64,000 nt of DNA from Raphanus sativus (GCF_000801105.2 NC_079515.1:24885407-24949406), one strand, 5' to 3'; shown: positions 47,255-59,585, counted from the first letter of the stretch. Numbers and translations are program-made. Notes: a model not told the origin generated them from the letters alone.

Positions 47255-49100
47255 CTGCTAGAGGGGCATAACCATGGATAAACAAATGGGATATATTCTT
47301 ATCGGCGAATCTTCATACACGCACTCATTTAGAGGGGCATAACGCATACCATTGAATGTATAGCAGTTTGTACAATAGATGTCTCTGGTAAAAAAGGGCA
47401 ACGAAGAAAACCACATGAAGTTTCTGTTCTCCTGCTCGGCTGCTCCCTTCTCATATATAGGTAAAGAACACCACATAGTTGAACTGTAAAACTCAGCCAC
47501 AGCTAATATTAGACATGAGTTAAGAAAAGCTATAACAATATATCACTGACGGTCTACAATTTTTTTTACGAATCATACACAAAACACTTGTCTGCATTCG
47601 CAACAATCTCCTCGAAGATAAAGAGACCAAAAGAGTTAACATACAACTTACCATCCGACCTTCACAGTTGTAGGACTTCAAGATCTACAAATTCTTCTGC
47701 ACTGATTTGAGCCCCATCCCGAGTTTGTTTTCTGGAAGCATAAAACAAAAAAAACTTTAGCTCATTATCTCTCAGTCTTGTACCAATTGATACCTAATCT
47801 AGTGAATAAAGTCGATATTCAACTAATATCGGCTTACTTATCAAAACATTCAATGAGTATGTAGGAGTCTCACAGAATATTTTCTGATGCTTTACCAGTT
47901 TCAGCTTTTTTCCTCTGCCACGAATCATTGGTATTTTAAGGTTTCAGCTTGTATATCCATACCATCCAATAGTTCAAGTCCCTCCTTCCGCTCCTGGTGT
48001 GGTGATAGTTTAAACCTAATGACAAAAGCAATGACATTTACCATAATATAAGTGGAACCAATGCGCCACTGCTTTGTGTTAAGGTATTAAGATTCGATGT
48101 GTGTGAGCTCGAAATTTTTTTCCCAATCTATGTTCACCTAGACCGATCAAAGCCTGGCATTTTGCTCTAGACAATTGGAGCATAAAAACATAACCAGGAA
48201 ACAGGGTTCAAGGTTTACACCTATATGAAAGCTTCGTACATGTAGTAGCAGAGATTTTACACAAGGCAGTTCAGATAGTCAGCTTCCTTTATATGAGGAA
48301 AGACGCCGCCTACAATATGCACCATCCATAGAAACCAGAGTTAGCAAACTCCTGATATATATCCTCACAGATAGCAAGCTCCTCATGACCATATGGATAG
48401 CTGTAATAGAAAATCAAAACCATGGAGATGAAAGTTAGTTTAGAATATTCTGGTACCATTGCGTGCATTTATCAGTTAACTGTAGAATAATTCTTACATG
48501 AGACCAAATTCATAGTACAGTTTTTTCATGTCTTGACTTGTAAACCCAGTGCAAATGCTGCATAGAAAAAGAAACCGATTATCAGTAAGCTCTATCCTCC
48601 ATTCTTTTTCAAGTTGATCTTTGTTTTATTCAATTATCACTCAGCGCATCTTCTGGGAGAGCTCACAGTAGAATAATGATCTAGTAACATTAAAATTAAA
48701 AAAAAAAAGAAATTTTGGAAGGTCATACTATACTTGGAAGAAGCAAAATCTTGGGAGTAGAAGCTCTTTCTGTATCAGTAGAGGGAGTGATATATCAGTA
48801 TGAGAAGATGTCTCGTACCTAAAACCAAATAGACCTATAATTGTATACAGTCAGTAAAAGAATTTACTCGACGGTAAATCACAATTCTACCCGGTCTAAG
48901 TATACAGTTGTAAAAGTATTTACTTGTGTGCCAGGGAAGAGCGTCGGATAATCAAGAGAACATTGAAGAAGCATACATACCTCTAGGATTCCACTTCGAT
49001 TTAACATCGAAACAATCGAACTGTTTTTATACTGGGGACTTGCCATTTGGTTTCATCGCCATGGCTTGAGCTTAATTAGAGCAGGTTTTCTGGTTTTGGT
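47255..49100 (-). pseudogene. Unidentified gene or gene relic made of short exon-like segments
   Basis: Several minus-strand segments with coding-like composition sit beside splice-like signals: near 49065 MAMKPNGKSPV then a stop; near 48820-48735 YETSSHTDISLPLLIQKELL; near 48560-48500 CSICTGFTSQDMKKLYYEFG; near 48402-48320 SYPYGHEELAICEDIYQEFA; near 48000-47930 HQERKEGLELLDGMDIQAET; near 47735-47665 RKQTRDGAQISAEEFVDLEV; and 47500-47258, an 80-codon frame with MWCSLPIYEKGAAEQENRNF. I recognise no family, and I could not join them into one frame without stops. It may be a decayed gene, a captured set of exons or a poorly spliced non-coding transcript. Confidence 0.3.
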
Positions 49101-49754
49101 TTTGTAGCCATGGAAGGAAAAGCAGTATACAGTATATAGAATGAGAAGGCGATGGGAGGGGAGGAGGTGAAAGGAAATCATTAAGAAGAGATTAAAGCAA
49201 ATAATTGATTGCAGAGGAGGATGAGTAACGGAGGGTGGAAGAAGATGAATCTGAGAAGACGATGTTATCATACAATACGGATCAGAATGCATCGATCGAC
49301 GTTTTATAGGTTAGAGTTTTCTCAGATATATGAGATGAGCCAAAGATAACAAATATTGTGATTTTTTAGTGGGTGTCAACTGGGCCGATTATTATTTCAA
49401 AGCCCACACGCATGAATATAGATTTTGCAGTCTCAAGTGGAGATGACGTGGCGGATTAATATCTTTTGATTGGCTGAATTTATAATCGGACATGGCATAG
49501 CTGAGAAGGTTTCATATTCTCCTTTTAATACTTGTTTGATTTCGAGTAACTGAAAATATTTACCATAGAGTTTGGTAAAAAGAAAGTAAAATTTACAATT
49601 TGAGTTCCATAAAATAATTCAAACAAAGTATTCAGACAATCTGAAATTCTGAACAAAACCAAAAAGACAAAAAAAAAAACATTTGTAAAATGAAAAAAAA
49701 AATGAGTTTTTTTTTGTTTGTTTGTTTATTATTGAGTTAAAAAAAAAAACAAGA
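49101..49754. other. Intergenic and PP2C 3' flank
   Basis: No gene. GA-rich sequence at 49140-49270 may be the 5' UTR of whatever is transcribed leftward from the 49.1 kb region. A tail of A/T homopolymer runs (49660-49750) precedes the PP2C stop codon and contains its likely 3' UTR. Confidence 0.45.
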
Positions 49755-51010
49755 TCATAAAATGGCATTATTGCCTGAGAGTGCGAGGACACCACCACCT
49801 CTAACAGAGACCGGAGTTCGAATCCCAAAACTCGCAGAATGGAGAAAAACGACAATCACAGTGATATCATCGTGAAAGTGTCTCCTGATCCCACGTTCTA
49901 TCTTCTCCAAATCCGAATACCTCATCTCTCTCTTCTTCGCTGCTGCTTGCAATGCAGCTTTCAGTAACCTCCGAGCCACACCCTAATGACACCAACAACA
50001 TACAACAAAGATTCACTCAAAAACCAAACTAGATTTAAAAAAGAGTGATGTTAAAAACTTACATTGCGTGGACAAGAATTAACAATATCAACTGCTTCTT
50101 GGTTACTCAGATGCTCCCACAAACCATCAGAAGCAAATATAAGAAACTGATCTTCAGGGTGAATCTTATGAACCGTTATCGTCGGCTCAGCTCTCATGAT
50201 CGGCTTCTCGAACCGCTCCGCAACTCTAAACTTAGGCAGCAACGGCTCCCGGTTAAACTCCGCTCTCTTCAAGTACGCGTCACCTATAGACCTCGAAACC
50301 TGTATGATCCCTTTCACGCGCCACACTTTATGTTTCAACACCACTATGTTCGGGTCGTTAGGATGCAGCAGACGCAGCTCCTCTCTCACGGACTCAACAC
50401 TAGCGTTATGCTCCGTAGACAGCTGAACAGCTCTCATCTCTTTAAACGGACTCTCGAGCCTCCCCAACACGACGCGAGAATCGCCAGCGTTGGCAACGTA
50501 CAGCAACCCGTTGCATACGACACCCACGAGGCTGCAAGCACCGACGGAAGCTATCTGCGGTTTGGTCTCCCACCGCTCCTGAACAAGACCGAGAAACTCC
50601 TCCTCCGTGGCCACGAACGCTCTCGTGATCACGTCGGGAGAGACCACGCCTCGCTGGTCGGAAACGCATCTCCTCATGTTGTAAAACAGCCTCTCGTTCA
50701 CGAACCGAGCCGCCTCGGGACCTCCGTGACCGTCGTAGACACCGACGAAGGTCGCCTCGGGACCAGACTCGTGGAAACTAATAGGACCGGACTCTAACTG
50801 GCTATGGTCCTCGAGAAGATTGTTGGCTTGGACCACGGCCATAGAAAACTCTCCGGTTAAATGGTTACCGGAGTCTTTGTACCATAATAGACCGTCGAGA
50901 CGGCCGTTAGTATCATTATCACTACTACTACTGGGAATAGAACCTTCACCAATACCAAAAGGTCTCCAACAAGGGGACACGATTCTCCTGAATGTTGTAG
51001 ACACCATCAA
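49755..51010 (-). CDS. Clade D protein phosphatase 2C
   Basis: Two exons, 51010-50063 and 49982-49755, 391 codons from the first of two adjacent Met codons. All PP2C metal-binding and catalytic motifs are present: [63 protein letters not shown] and [10 protein letters not shown]. It begins [18 protein letters not shown] and has the clade D insert [14 protein letters not shown]. Clade D enzymes dephosphorylate plasma-membrane H+-ATPases and are held in check by SAUR proteins during acid growth; that role is from the family, not seen here. The last 20 residues ([17 protein letters not shown]) are variable in the family. Position equals At3g55050. Confidence 0.94.
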
Positions 51011-52493
51011 AAGCTTATATTATATCTCTCTAACCAAAAGAACCGGCTATCAAATCGTTCATCAAATCAGTGCTTATAACTATATTGTTAGACCCAATCT
51101 TCTTCTTCTTGTCGTTTTCAACTCCAGGATTCAAACACGCATTCACAAACGTAAACAACATTAATCTGCATCCATTCCCCCACAAAACCATTAAAAAAAG
51201 TCTCAAACTTGAATCTGTAGATTTCAATGAGTAATCGAGAAAGATTAAAGTTTTGGATTACCTGATGAAAAATCTAAGAAAGATTGAAAGAGAAAAAAGG
51301 TTCCTTTTTGTTGTTTCTCAGAAACTTGAATAATAATCCATCATTCGATTCGATTTTCAAGATGAGATGAGGCGAAGAGAAGAAAAGAATATAACAATCT
51401 AATCAAGAAAAAGGGTTAAAAATAGAACGAGAGAAGAAGACGCGTTTGAAGAGAGAAGAAACGGAGACGTTGGATTTGGTTTTTTAGAGAGAGAGAGAGA
51501 GAAGGGAGCGATACTTGCGGCCGTCGTGTTTTTTTTTTTCTTGTTCGGTTCTGTATTTTATATCTGACCTGTCTCTAGCCATTTCTTTTTGACTTTTTAA
51601 CGGTTTGACTTTTTTATTTATTTTTATAACACTACTAACTTTTTATTTTTTATTTTTTCCCGACATTTAACACAACATTTTGACTTTTATTTTTCTAATC
51701 CTACCAACAGTTTGTAATATGTTATTTACCAATTTTATTTAAAACATTGTAATTTTTTTTAAAAATAAACACAGTTTAATTACAAATTATAAGAGATATA
51801 TACGAGACTAAACTATATTGCGGACTAATTGTATTTTGATGGTTTAATTTTTAGTTTTTATAAATAAAATTATAAAACAAAATTTAAGAGTTTATTTTTC
51901 AAAAGCTCCTTTTGTTTTTCTTTAACATTTGGTTTCTATATATATTATCTAAGATCTAGTCACTTCTCTTATCCAATTTCGTTGTTTTTTAATAATGAGA
52001 AAATTTTATGTTGATGGGCAAAAAAATAATAATAATGGAAAACTCATTCTACAGTTATTCAAATTCATGTATCCAAAAAATTAATAAATCTGAGTGATTC
52101 TATTCACATTTGACCTGGTGCTCATGTGGTATTTGAACACTTCTACACAGTCAGGTTTTCAATATTTCCGTTATCGAGGTAAGGAAAAAACAATTTCACA
52201 CGTTCTAGAAAAGAACACCCAAAAAAACAATTTAGCACCAAAAAAGAAATTAAATATCGTATCATCCAAATTATGTTCACGCTTTTCTTCTGTACCGGGA
52301 ATCCACTCGCTAAAAACAAACACTCTCTCTCGGTTCGGACCGGTCGGTTTGATGTCCCGCATAACAGAGACCTGCCACTAAACAACGACGACGTTTTTGA
52401 ACTCCAGTAGTTTTATTTCATCTCCCATAGAACTTTTAGAAAGATTACCATTTACCACCACCACAAAGGCAAGAATCTAAACTTCTAACTGCC
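51011..52493. promoter_or_regulatory. Divergent intergenic region between PP2C and the MAEA homologue
   Basis: A GT..AG-like intron may split the PP2C 5' UTR at about 51020-51270. A GA-rich tract (GAGAGAGAGAGAGAGAAGG) at 51486-51505 marks the likely PP2C transcription start side. The rest is AT rich. Arabidopsis has the At3g55060 gene in this interval; no coding remnant of it is recognisable here. Confidence 0.5.
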
Positions 52494-54786
52494 ATGGAAA
52501 TCGATGATCCGTTAACCAACGGAAACACCGACGCCGTGATGACGGAATCCGCTCCCCCGTTCACTCCGTCTCCCCCCGTCCCTGCGTCGAGATCGAGCCA
52601 ACTGACGGAATCGCTGAAACTCGAGCACCAGCTCCTCCGCGTACCGTTCGAGCATTACAAGAAGACGATCCGCGCCAATCACCGCTGTTTGGAGAAAGAG
52701 GTCACCGCCTTCGTCTCCGGCGTCGGAGATTTGGCTGATAACAATCGGTCCAAAGACGTCACCGTTTCGCGTCTCACCGGACTCGTTTCTCGATTGCAAG
52801 GCCTCAAACGAAAGGTTTGATTCAATACATCATATCTCTCTAATCAAAATCCAACTTTATTAAAATGTATCACACAGATATATGGATTTAATAGTAACAC
52901 GTTGGATCTTGGATGTTGCTTTTCGTCAATCTCTCGATATATACCAAAAAGTATCACATTGCGATGTAGCTAACATGCTTTTTTATTTTATTTTAATTTG
53001 TATTGGCATTCAGTTGGAAGAAGGGAGCAATGTGGAGAATCTGCAGGCTCAGAGATGCCGTGCTCGCATTGATCATTTGGATTCAGCAGATGGGGATAAT
53101 ATTACTGAATGGAACAACACGAAACTGAAGCGGATTCTTGTCGACTACATGCTGCGTATGTCGTATTTCGACACTGCTTCAAAGCTTTCAGAAACCAGCA
53201 ATATTTTGGTCTCTCTCTCTCTCTCTTGACACTGGTTGGTTATATATTACATTTAGTTATGTCTCCAAGCAACTGTTAATGGAAGATGTTTTATTGGTCT
53301 TTTCAGGACCTTGTCGACATTGACATATTTCGAGAAGCTAAGAAGGTGATTGACGCCCTTAAACGTAGGGAGGTTGCTTCTGCACTGGCATGGTGTGCTG
53401 ATAATAAAACACGCTTGAAGAAGGCAAAGGTATCTGCTCCTCTTTCTCTGCCTACTGGGTTTAGATATACTTTCTTGTGTCTATGAGCTCCACCTGGGTC
53501 TGTCTAAAACACGGTTGAACCAAATCCTTTGACTAGTGCTTTCTACTTTCTCTTGGTATCATGAACAAAAATAGAACTTGTCGTCAGTGCTAATTATGTT
53601 TGGGGTTCTTTTCATGACAGAGCAAATTCGAGTTCCAACTAAGGCTGCAAGAATTCATCGAGCTGGTACGAGCTAACAGCTACAAACAAGCAATCCATTA
53701 TGCTCGAAAGCATCTTGCACCATGGGGAGCAACCCATATGAACGATTTGCAGCCTGTCCTGGCCACTTTGGCTTTTAAAAGTACTACCGAATGCACAAAA
53801 TACAAGGTCTGATTTTCCTTCTCTCATCCATCCCCGTGTTTCAAAAATCCATTCTTTGGCTCTTCAACTTGTATCCATTATTGAACCATCGATTTCATTT
53901 AAAATAGACCCGCTTGCTTTAGTGATCCTTCAATATATTTTTCCATCTCTGTTAATGGCTGAATATAAATGGTGTTACTTCCAACTCTTGTCGATTCTGA
54001 CAGACTGACTTGATTGTTGCTTCTGGTAATTGACCGAGATATTTGCTGTTTTTCAGGTTCTATTTGAACTAGGGCAGTGGGATATTTTAGTTCATCAGTT
54101 TAAACAAGAATTTTGCAAGTTATATGGCATGACAATGGAGCCGTTATTGAACATCTACTTACAAGCAGGCTTGTCTGCCCTGAAAACTCCGTATCCTTTC
54201 AAACTCTTATCTAATTTGATGTTTTAAATATCTATTTTCTGCTCTGAAATATAAAAAAGGGAAGAAAGTAAAATTCGATAATGACACCATAATGTGATTC
54301 TTATGGTGGTTTGAGTTTTGTACCCTTGACATGACCCAGATATGGTTTTGAAGAAGGTTGTACCAAGGAGGACCCGCTCTCACAAGAGAGCTTCCGGAAG
54401 CTAGCTTTGCCTCTACCGTACTCCAAGCAAGAACATTCAAAGCTTGTTTGCTATATTTCCAAGGAGCTAATGGACACAGAGAACCCACCACTGGTGTTTC
54501 CCAATGGCTACGTCTATAGCACCAAGGTTTGATACTATACCCTCAGATTTTCTGCTGATTCTCTCGTTTTGGAATCTGATGTTATAATCTAGAGCAGTGT
54601 CTTTTGTCTATCATAATCGCTTAGAGACTTCAATAGTTGGGTCGTTTACTTTTGCTTTGCATTGGTGGTGTAACGTAAGTGCAGGCTCTCAAGGAAATGG
54701 CGGACAAGAACAAAGGTGAAGTAAAATGTCCGAGGACAGGGCTTGTCTGCAACTACACGGATTTAGTTAAGGCCTACATATCATGA
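52494..54786 (+). CDS. MAEA/GID9-like E3 ligase subunit (LisH-CTLH-CRA, RING-Gid)
   Basis: Seven exons: 52494-52814, 53014-53208, 53307-53429, 53621-53806, 54057-54190, 54340-54526 and 54685-54786; 415 codons plus TGA. The N-terminal part is helical (LKLEHQLLRVPFEHYKKTIR). A LisH motif (KRILVDYMLRMSYFDTASKL), a CTLH segment (IDIFREAKKVIDALKRREVA), the CRA part (KFEFQLRLQEFIELVRANSY and on) and a degenerate RING (CPRTGLVCNYTDL, the Gid-type) follow in the order of human MAEA and yeast Gid9/Fyv10. In yeast and animals this protein is a core subunit of the GID/CTLH ubiquitin ligase. Equivalent to At3g55070 from memory. No defects seen. Donor of exon 5 is CC|GTATCC. Confidence 0.92.
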
Positions 54787-55445
54787 ACTCAGTTGCTCAT
54801 AATCCTCACTTTGGTTGTTGCATATTTGATCACAACCAAAGTGAGTGTCAGTGTTCAACTTTCTTCATATGCTAATCTGTAAATATGCATTTAAACAGTT
54901 TCTTTCTTTCGTATATCAAGTTATTCTCTCATTTCAGACTTTCAGTCGTATAGCACTTTTCATTTTGTTAGCAGGTTATGTATTAAATAAGCAATTTAGT
55001 TGGTGCCAAGCAGAATTAACCAATTTAGTGCATCCTTTCATTTTACTATCACTAGGAAACATGATTGTAAGATTATGTCGTTTCTCTTAGAAGATAACCT
55101 GGAGGGAATTGAGTGATCATTTGATCATTTATTCCCTGTGTAGTAACTCCCTTGAAAGATAGTATATTGATACTGTTGTCTATAGAATAGCTCTTTTGAC
55201 ACAAAGTCAAGCCACAAAATCATAGGGAGTTATATTGATTGTGTCCGCATTCTCATGATCTAAACCTATACTTGGTTACCATCTAGATGATCCAACATGT
55301 TCATGCTTTCCTTTCCACATTCTGACTAAGGAAGAAAGTAAACTCGACTACTTGATACACAACAATATCTCATTTAAGGTGCTGAAAAGGTTTGTTCAGT
55401 TCTCTGGTATTATCTCTACTGTAGATATGGTAAAATAGGCTCGGT
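54787..55445. other. Convergent 3' region between the MAEA homologue and the SET gene
   Basis: Both genes end toward this stretch. It contains their 3' UTRs and no other gene. The sequence is of ordinary AT-rich composition. Confidence 0.5.
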
Positions 55446-58400
55446 TTAAGGTGCTGAAAACAAGTTTATGCAATAATGATTAAGCCATTCAGCTGCAGAT
55501 CTCAGAACACGAAGCTCACCGAAGAGGAGATCTCTTGACATCTGCCTTCTAACAATAAACCTTTGTGATTCAAAACGGCAATTAGATGCTTCTAGCTCCT
55601 GCAAAAGCACCCAACAAACCTTTATCATTTCAGTTCATAATGTGGCAATTAGCTGGAGTCGACTTTCTATGGTACCTTGATGCAAACACTGTGATCCTCA
55701 ATCAATCTGTTGATATGAGACAAGATGATCTTATGTGCCTCCAACTCCCTGGTCCTGTCTTGAAAGGGAAGCCGAGCTAGTCGACCATCATTTTGTTCAG
55801 CTTCTTTTGACAAATCAGTTAGCTCTGAGAAATCATTATTACTGTCAATACTTTCAAGATCAGCCTCAAAAGAGAGAGTAACTAGTTTGATCTGAGCACC
55901 TTGAGGAGAGGTACAAGAGAGAAGACGTGCAAATGCTCGGAGAGACTGAGGAATTCCTTTCCCTTTCCCTGTAGCAGATTTAACTTCCCTGGGAGCAGAA
56001 CCAGAACCAGAACTAGACTTAGATACACTTATCACATATACAACTAGGCCTTTTTCTGATGTTTTCATTCGTTGTGAACTTGTAATGGCTTAGTGACATT
56101 CTAAAACAAAACATTAATACTTACTTGATTGTGAAAGTATCACAAGAAGAGTGAAAGATATTGATATCTTTGACACTTCGTGTGTAATGCGTCTGGAGAA
56201 GTCCCAGCTTCATGTTGCGGAGAGGGTCATCATTCCCTATATTCATTTGGATTTGAACCTAGTCAATCAATCAAACGACCATCAAAGTTCAAAGTTGGTG
56301 AGTGGCCATCTTGAACTCTTAACATCTATAGATCAATATTTTGCTATGGGTAGTATTAATGATAGAGAAAAAAAACCTCGTCATGAGCGTTGTAAGGAAG
56401 TGTAAATCCAAAATCCAACATGAGTGTAGCATTTGAGAATTCTCCATACCTAATGAACACCTATCACAGAGATGGTTAGTAAAGCATAGAAGTCCATGAG
56501 TTTAACCAGTCTCTGGCATTAATCTCAATCAAAATAACATCCTTCAAGACACTAGCGAGCATTAATTAAAAGAAACAACCATTGTGTCATAATCCTACCT
56601 CGTCACCAGGACCGTAGTCACGATCTGCACTGACCTGCAAAGTTGAAAACTTAAAATCATGCACTAGTCAAGAACCATGTATTACTAGATCGAAATTTTG
56701 AACATAAGATCCTGCTAATGCGTCAAATGAGATATGGAGACAGAGAATAGCAAAGTAGGAAGAAGAGAACTAAGAATATTAAATAAGAGAAAATGGAAGT
56801 AAAAACCTCTGATAGTTGGTTGTCTTCATCGCTCAAAACGATTGATGCAGAAAGCCCATCATGGTTCATGAAGTCTGCAAACGGAATCTGTTAGATGGTC
56901 AGAACATCTATCTATACCAGAAATTACCATGAGAAGAAAACATACTGAAGACAGTACCAGTGATATGCCTTTTGAGGTTTCCCACGCACGAGATCCCACT
57001 GTCCAGCAACAAGTTATCCATATCAAGTAAAATCAAAAAGAAAAAAGGATCCAGATTACTCTGAATAACTAAAGAAATAAATAGAATAACTGTAAGAGTA
57101 ATTTTCTCACCTAATGCATATGCATACATGAAATTCTCCAGAGCTGGGCGTTCAATGGCGTTGGGAAGATGTTCTTTGAATGCCTACGAGTAACCAAAAA
57201 ATAATTTTAGAACTCTTATTAAATAGGAAGAGAAAAAAAAAAATTGACACATGCAAATGTACCTTATTCACTACCAAATATAGATATACATGTATTACTA
57301 TGTACTCGGTGCACATGATGAACTGGAGTTTTAAAATTTCAGAAGTTAGTTAAAATCAATACAAATGTCAATAATATATGCTAGAACCATAATATATTTT
57401 AAACACTATATTTTAATCACTTTGTAATGGTTTCATAGATTGTACACAAACACAATTTCTTCTAGGCCTTTAGGAACAATCAGGAACTTCAACAAAATAT
57501 ACTTTTATCACCAAAGCAAGATAATATACCACAGGCGTTATATAAATAGAGGTGTTCTCTCTATAAGACAATGTTCAAAAGACTTAAGAAATGCAGGAAA
57601 ATTGAACTTGCCACAAGTAACACACACTTATGATGACAAAGGAAACATACTTACTTGTGCTACAAGTGAGAATTCCTTTTCTAACCGAGCTTTTTGTTTT
57701 ACAGTTTCCTTGTGAACTGCGCTACAGCGAATCATGCTTAACTCATTTTCATCCCAAAAGATCTAGATAGCAAAAAAAAAGAAGCCAGTATTCATTCAAC
57801 TATTGGCCAAAACAAAACAAAAAGATTTCAAAGACTCTGGAACTTTTGACCAGTACAAGGAGTAGATTGAAAAAAACCTCACCGTGCTGTGCATATCTGA
57901 AAGCTGAGGAAGTCGGCTGATATAAGGGAACCATCGAGAATTCTGAATTCAGAAGCAGTCAAAAACCAAAACACACACATGAAAATGGACGTCGTATAAA
58001 TTAAGATTACATTAACCCAAAATGTTGATGGGGAGCTTACTTGACCCATGTTCATTTCGATCATAAGAAGAGCAGCAAGCTTTCCTATGTTGTTTCCAAG
58101 TTGGTCTGTCAACGAAACTCTGATATCTCTGGGAAGCTCATCCGGAGTTATTTGCTGAAAATTCAACAGGCAGTAGTATATAGATCAAAACGTATTAATA
58201 ATCTTCAGAAACTAGTTTTAGATCACACAAGAAGAGAAAACTCATTCACCGCATTGAAAGGGACTTCCAAAATGCAGTCCCCAGCATGGATTACTTTTGA
58301 GGCAAACAAGGCCCTGCTCACAAGAAGTCAGATTATGATATAATTCCAAGAAGACAAAACAAAAGTTTTCAGTAACAAAAATCATACTTGAAGAAGTGGC

Positions 58401-58881
58401 TGAGACATCACTGACCTGCCATAAACGGATTTGCCAATGGAAAGCTTGTTAGTTATCTTGGTTCCAGCAATTTGCTCTAACCAAGGTAAGAAGTCTATGC
58501 AATCCTTATCCAAAGCAGCCTATACATAATTCATGCATTAATCAGATTACTCAAATTCAAGAACTCAATACTTTCATCTCTCAATTGAGAGAAGTAGAAG
58601 CAAAGAGAGCATAAAAGGTTTCATCTTTCATTTATTATGTCTTCAGTTTTTTCCGTTTCTGAATAGAAGAAATTCGACAAGAGGAATAAAACAAAACATT
58701 GGACACTTGAGCTTGTCTGAAATTCTCCAAGGAATAAAAAAAAAAAAAAAACCTGAGCTACTTGAGACTCTGTGAGTGATGATTGTGCATTGAAGAAGCT
58801 AATACACTTTGCTAAAGAAGAGATAAAAGTACGCCGTTGCTGAAACACTAACAGCTTCACCTTCGGAACGCTCAATAACAT
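55446..58881 (-). CDS. SET-domain protein lysine methyltransferase (Rubisco LSMT-like)
   Basis: At least fourteen exons from ATG 58881 to TAA 55448-55446; verified ones are 58881-58753, 58519-58416, 58313-58250, 58154-58041, 57942-57883, 57762-57655, 57183-57111, 56998-56958 and 56887-56807. The split SET domain shows GKSVYGRALFASKVIHAGDC, then after an insert the catalytic NH motif IPFADFMNHDG and the cofactor-binding DYGPGDEVFIRYGEFSNATL plus LDFGFTLPYNAHDE. The C-terminal helical Rubisco LSMT substrate-binding part follows (GIPQSLRAFARLLSC, LSHINRLIEDHS, GELRVLRSAAEWLNHY). The basic, hydrophobic N-terminus (MLLSVPKVKLLVFQQRRTFI) suggests an organelle. The substrate is unknown. A 75-base stretch, 55899-55825, has GT..AG ends and no stop, so it may be an intron or be retained. 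Equivalent to At3g55080. Confidence 0.9.
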
Positions 58882-59226
58882 TATCTCCTCCGTCCCCTAA
58901 GTTCGTTGCGCGTGACCAACCACCGCTCCTATTTATGAATTGTGACTCGACTGCAGCCAGAGACTGTCCAATCCGGTTTATTTTTCTATAGTACAGTATC
59001 GGTTCGGTTCTCTAATTCCCTTTTGTATTTCCTTTAACAGTCTCGAATGAGTCCAGAATCAAAACTTCATTGAAAGACGAAGCTGGCCCATAGCGCAAAC
59101 CAAGTAATTATGGGCTTTATTACTTTTTTTTTTTTGGGGGCTTTATACCTTCATTTTATTAAAGTTTTTATTCAGCCACAACTCACAAGCTTTACGTACG
59201 ATGCATTGAATCGATCTATATAAAAA

Positions 59227-59325
59227 GTAATTATCTCGAAAGAGGCAAGCTTCTATGGAGTTTTTTTTTTTGGTAAAAACTTCTATGGAGTTGATATAGA
59301 AGCTTGCCTCTTTTGAGATAATGAC
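59227..59325. repeat. Inverted repeat with about 29 bp arms
   Basis: GTAATTATCTCGAAAGAGGC (start of the left arm, 59227-59256) is mirrored at 59296-59325, where the reverse strand reads GTCATTATCTCAAAAGAGGC and continues AAGCTTCTATA. Three mismatches in about 30 bases. The loop contains a direct duplication CTTCTATGGAGTT around a T-tract. Confidence 0.85.
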
Positions 59326-59585
59326 TTTTTCTAACTTAGAGTTTACTACGTAGAAAAGTAAATTAGCAAAAATAATAGCGGTAAAACCGTATAAAATCGA
59401 GACTCAATTATATATAACGTAAACATGCGCTTTGCCCCAGTTTGAAAGCAGACTTCACCATCCGTGTGTTAAATCAAAAATAGAAGTTCTATCTTGAGAC
59501 AGTTGAGATTTAGGTAATGTTGTATAATTTTTTTTTTGTAAACTAAGTAATGTTGTATAATTAAGATGTAAAACATTAAAACTAG

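Noticed and set aside
50045..50797. 250-codon plus-strand frame opposite the PP2C gene
   Set aside because: It is an antisense shadow of the highly conserved PP2C exon; composition is unlike a protein and no family fits.
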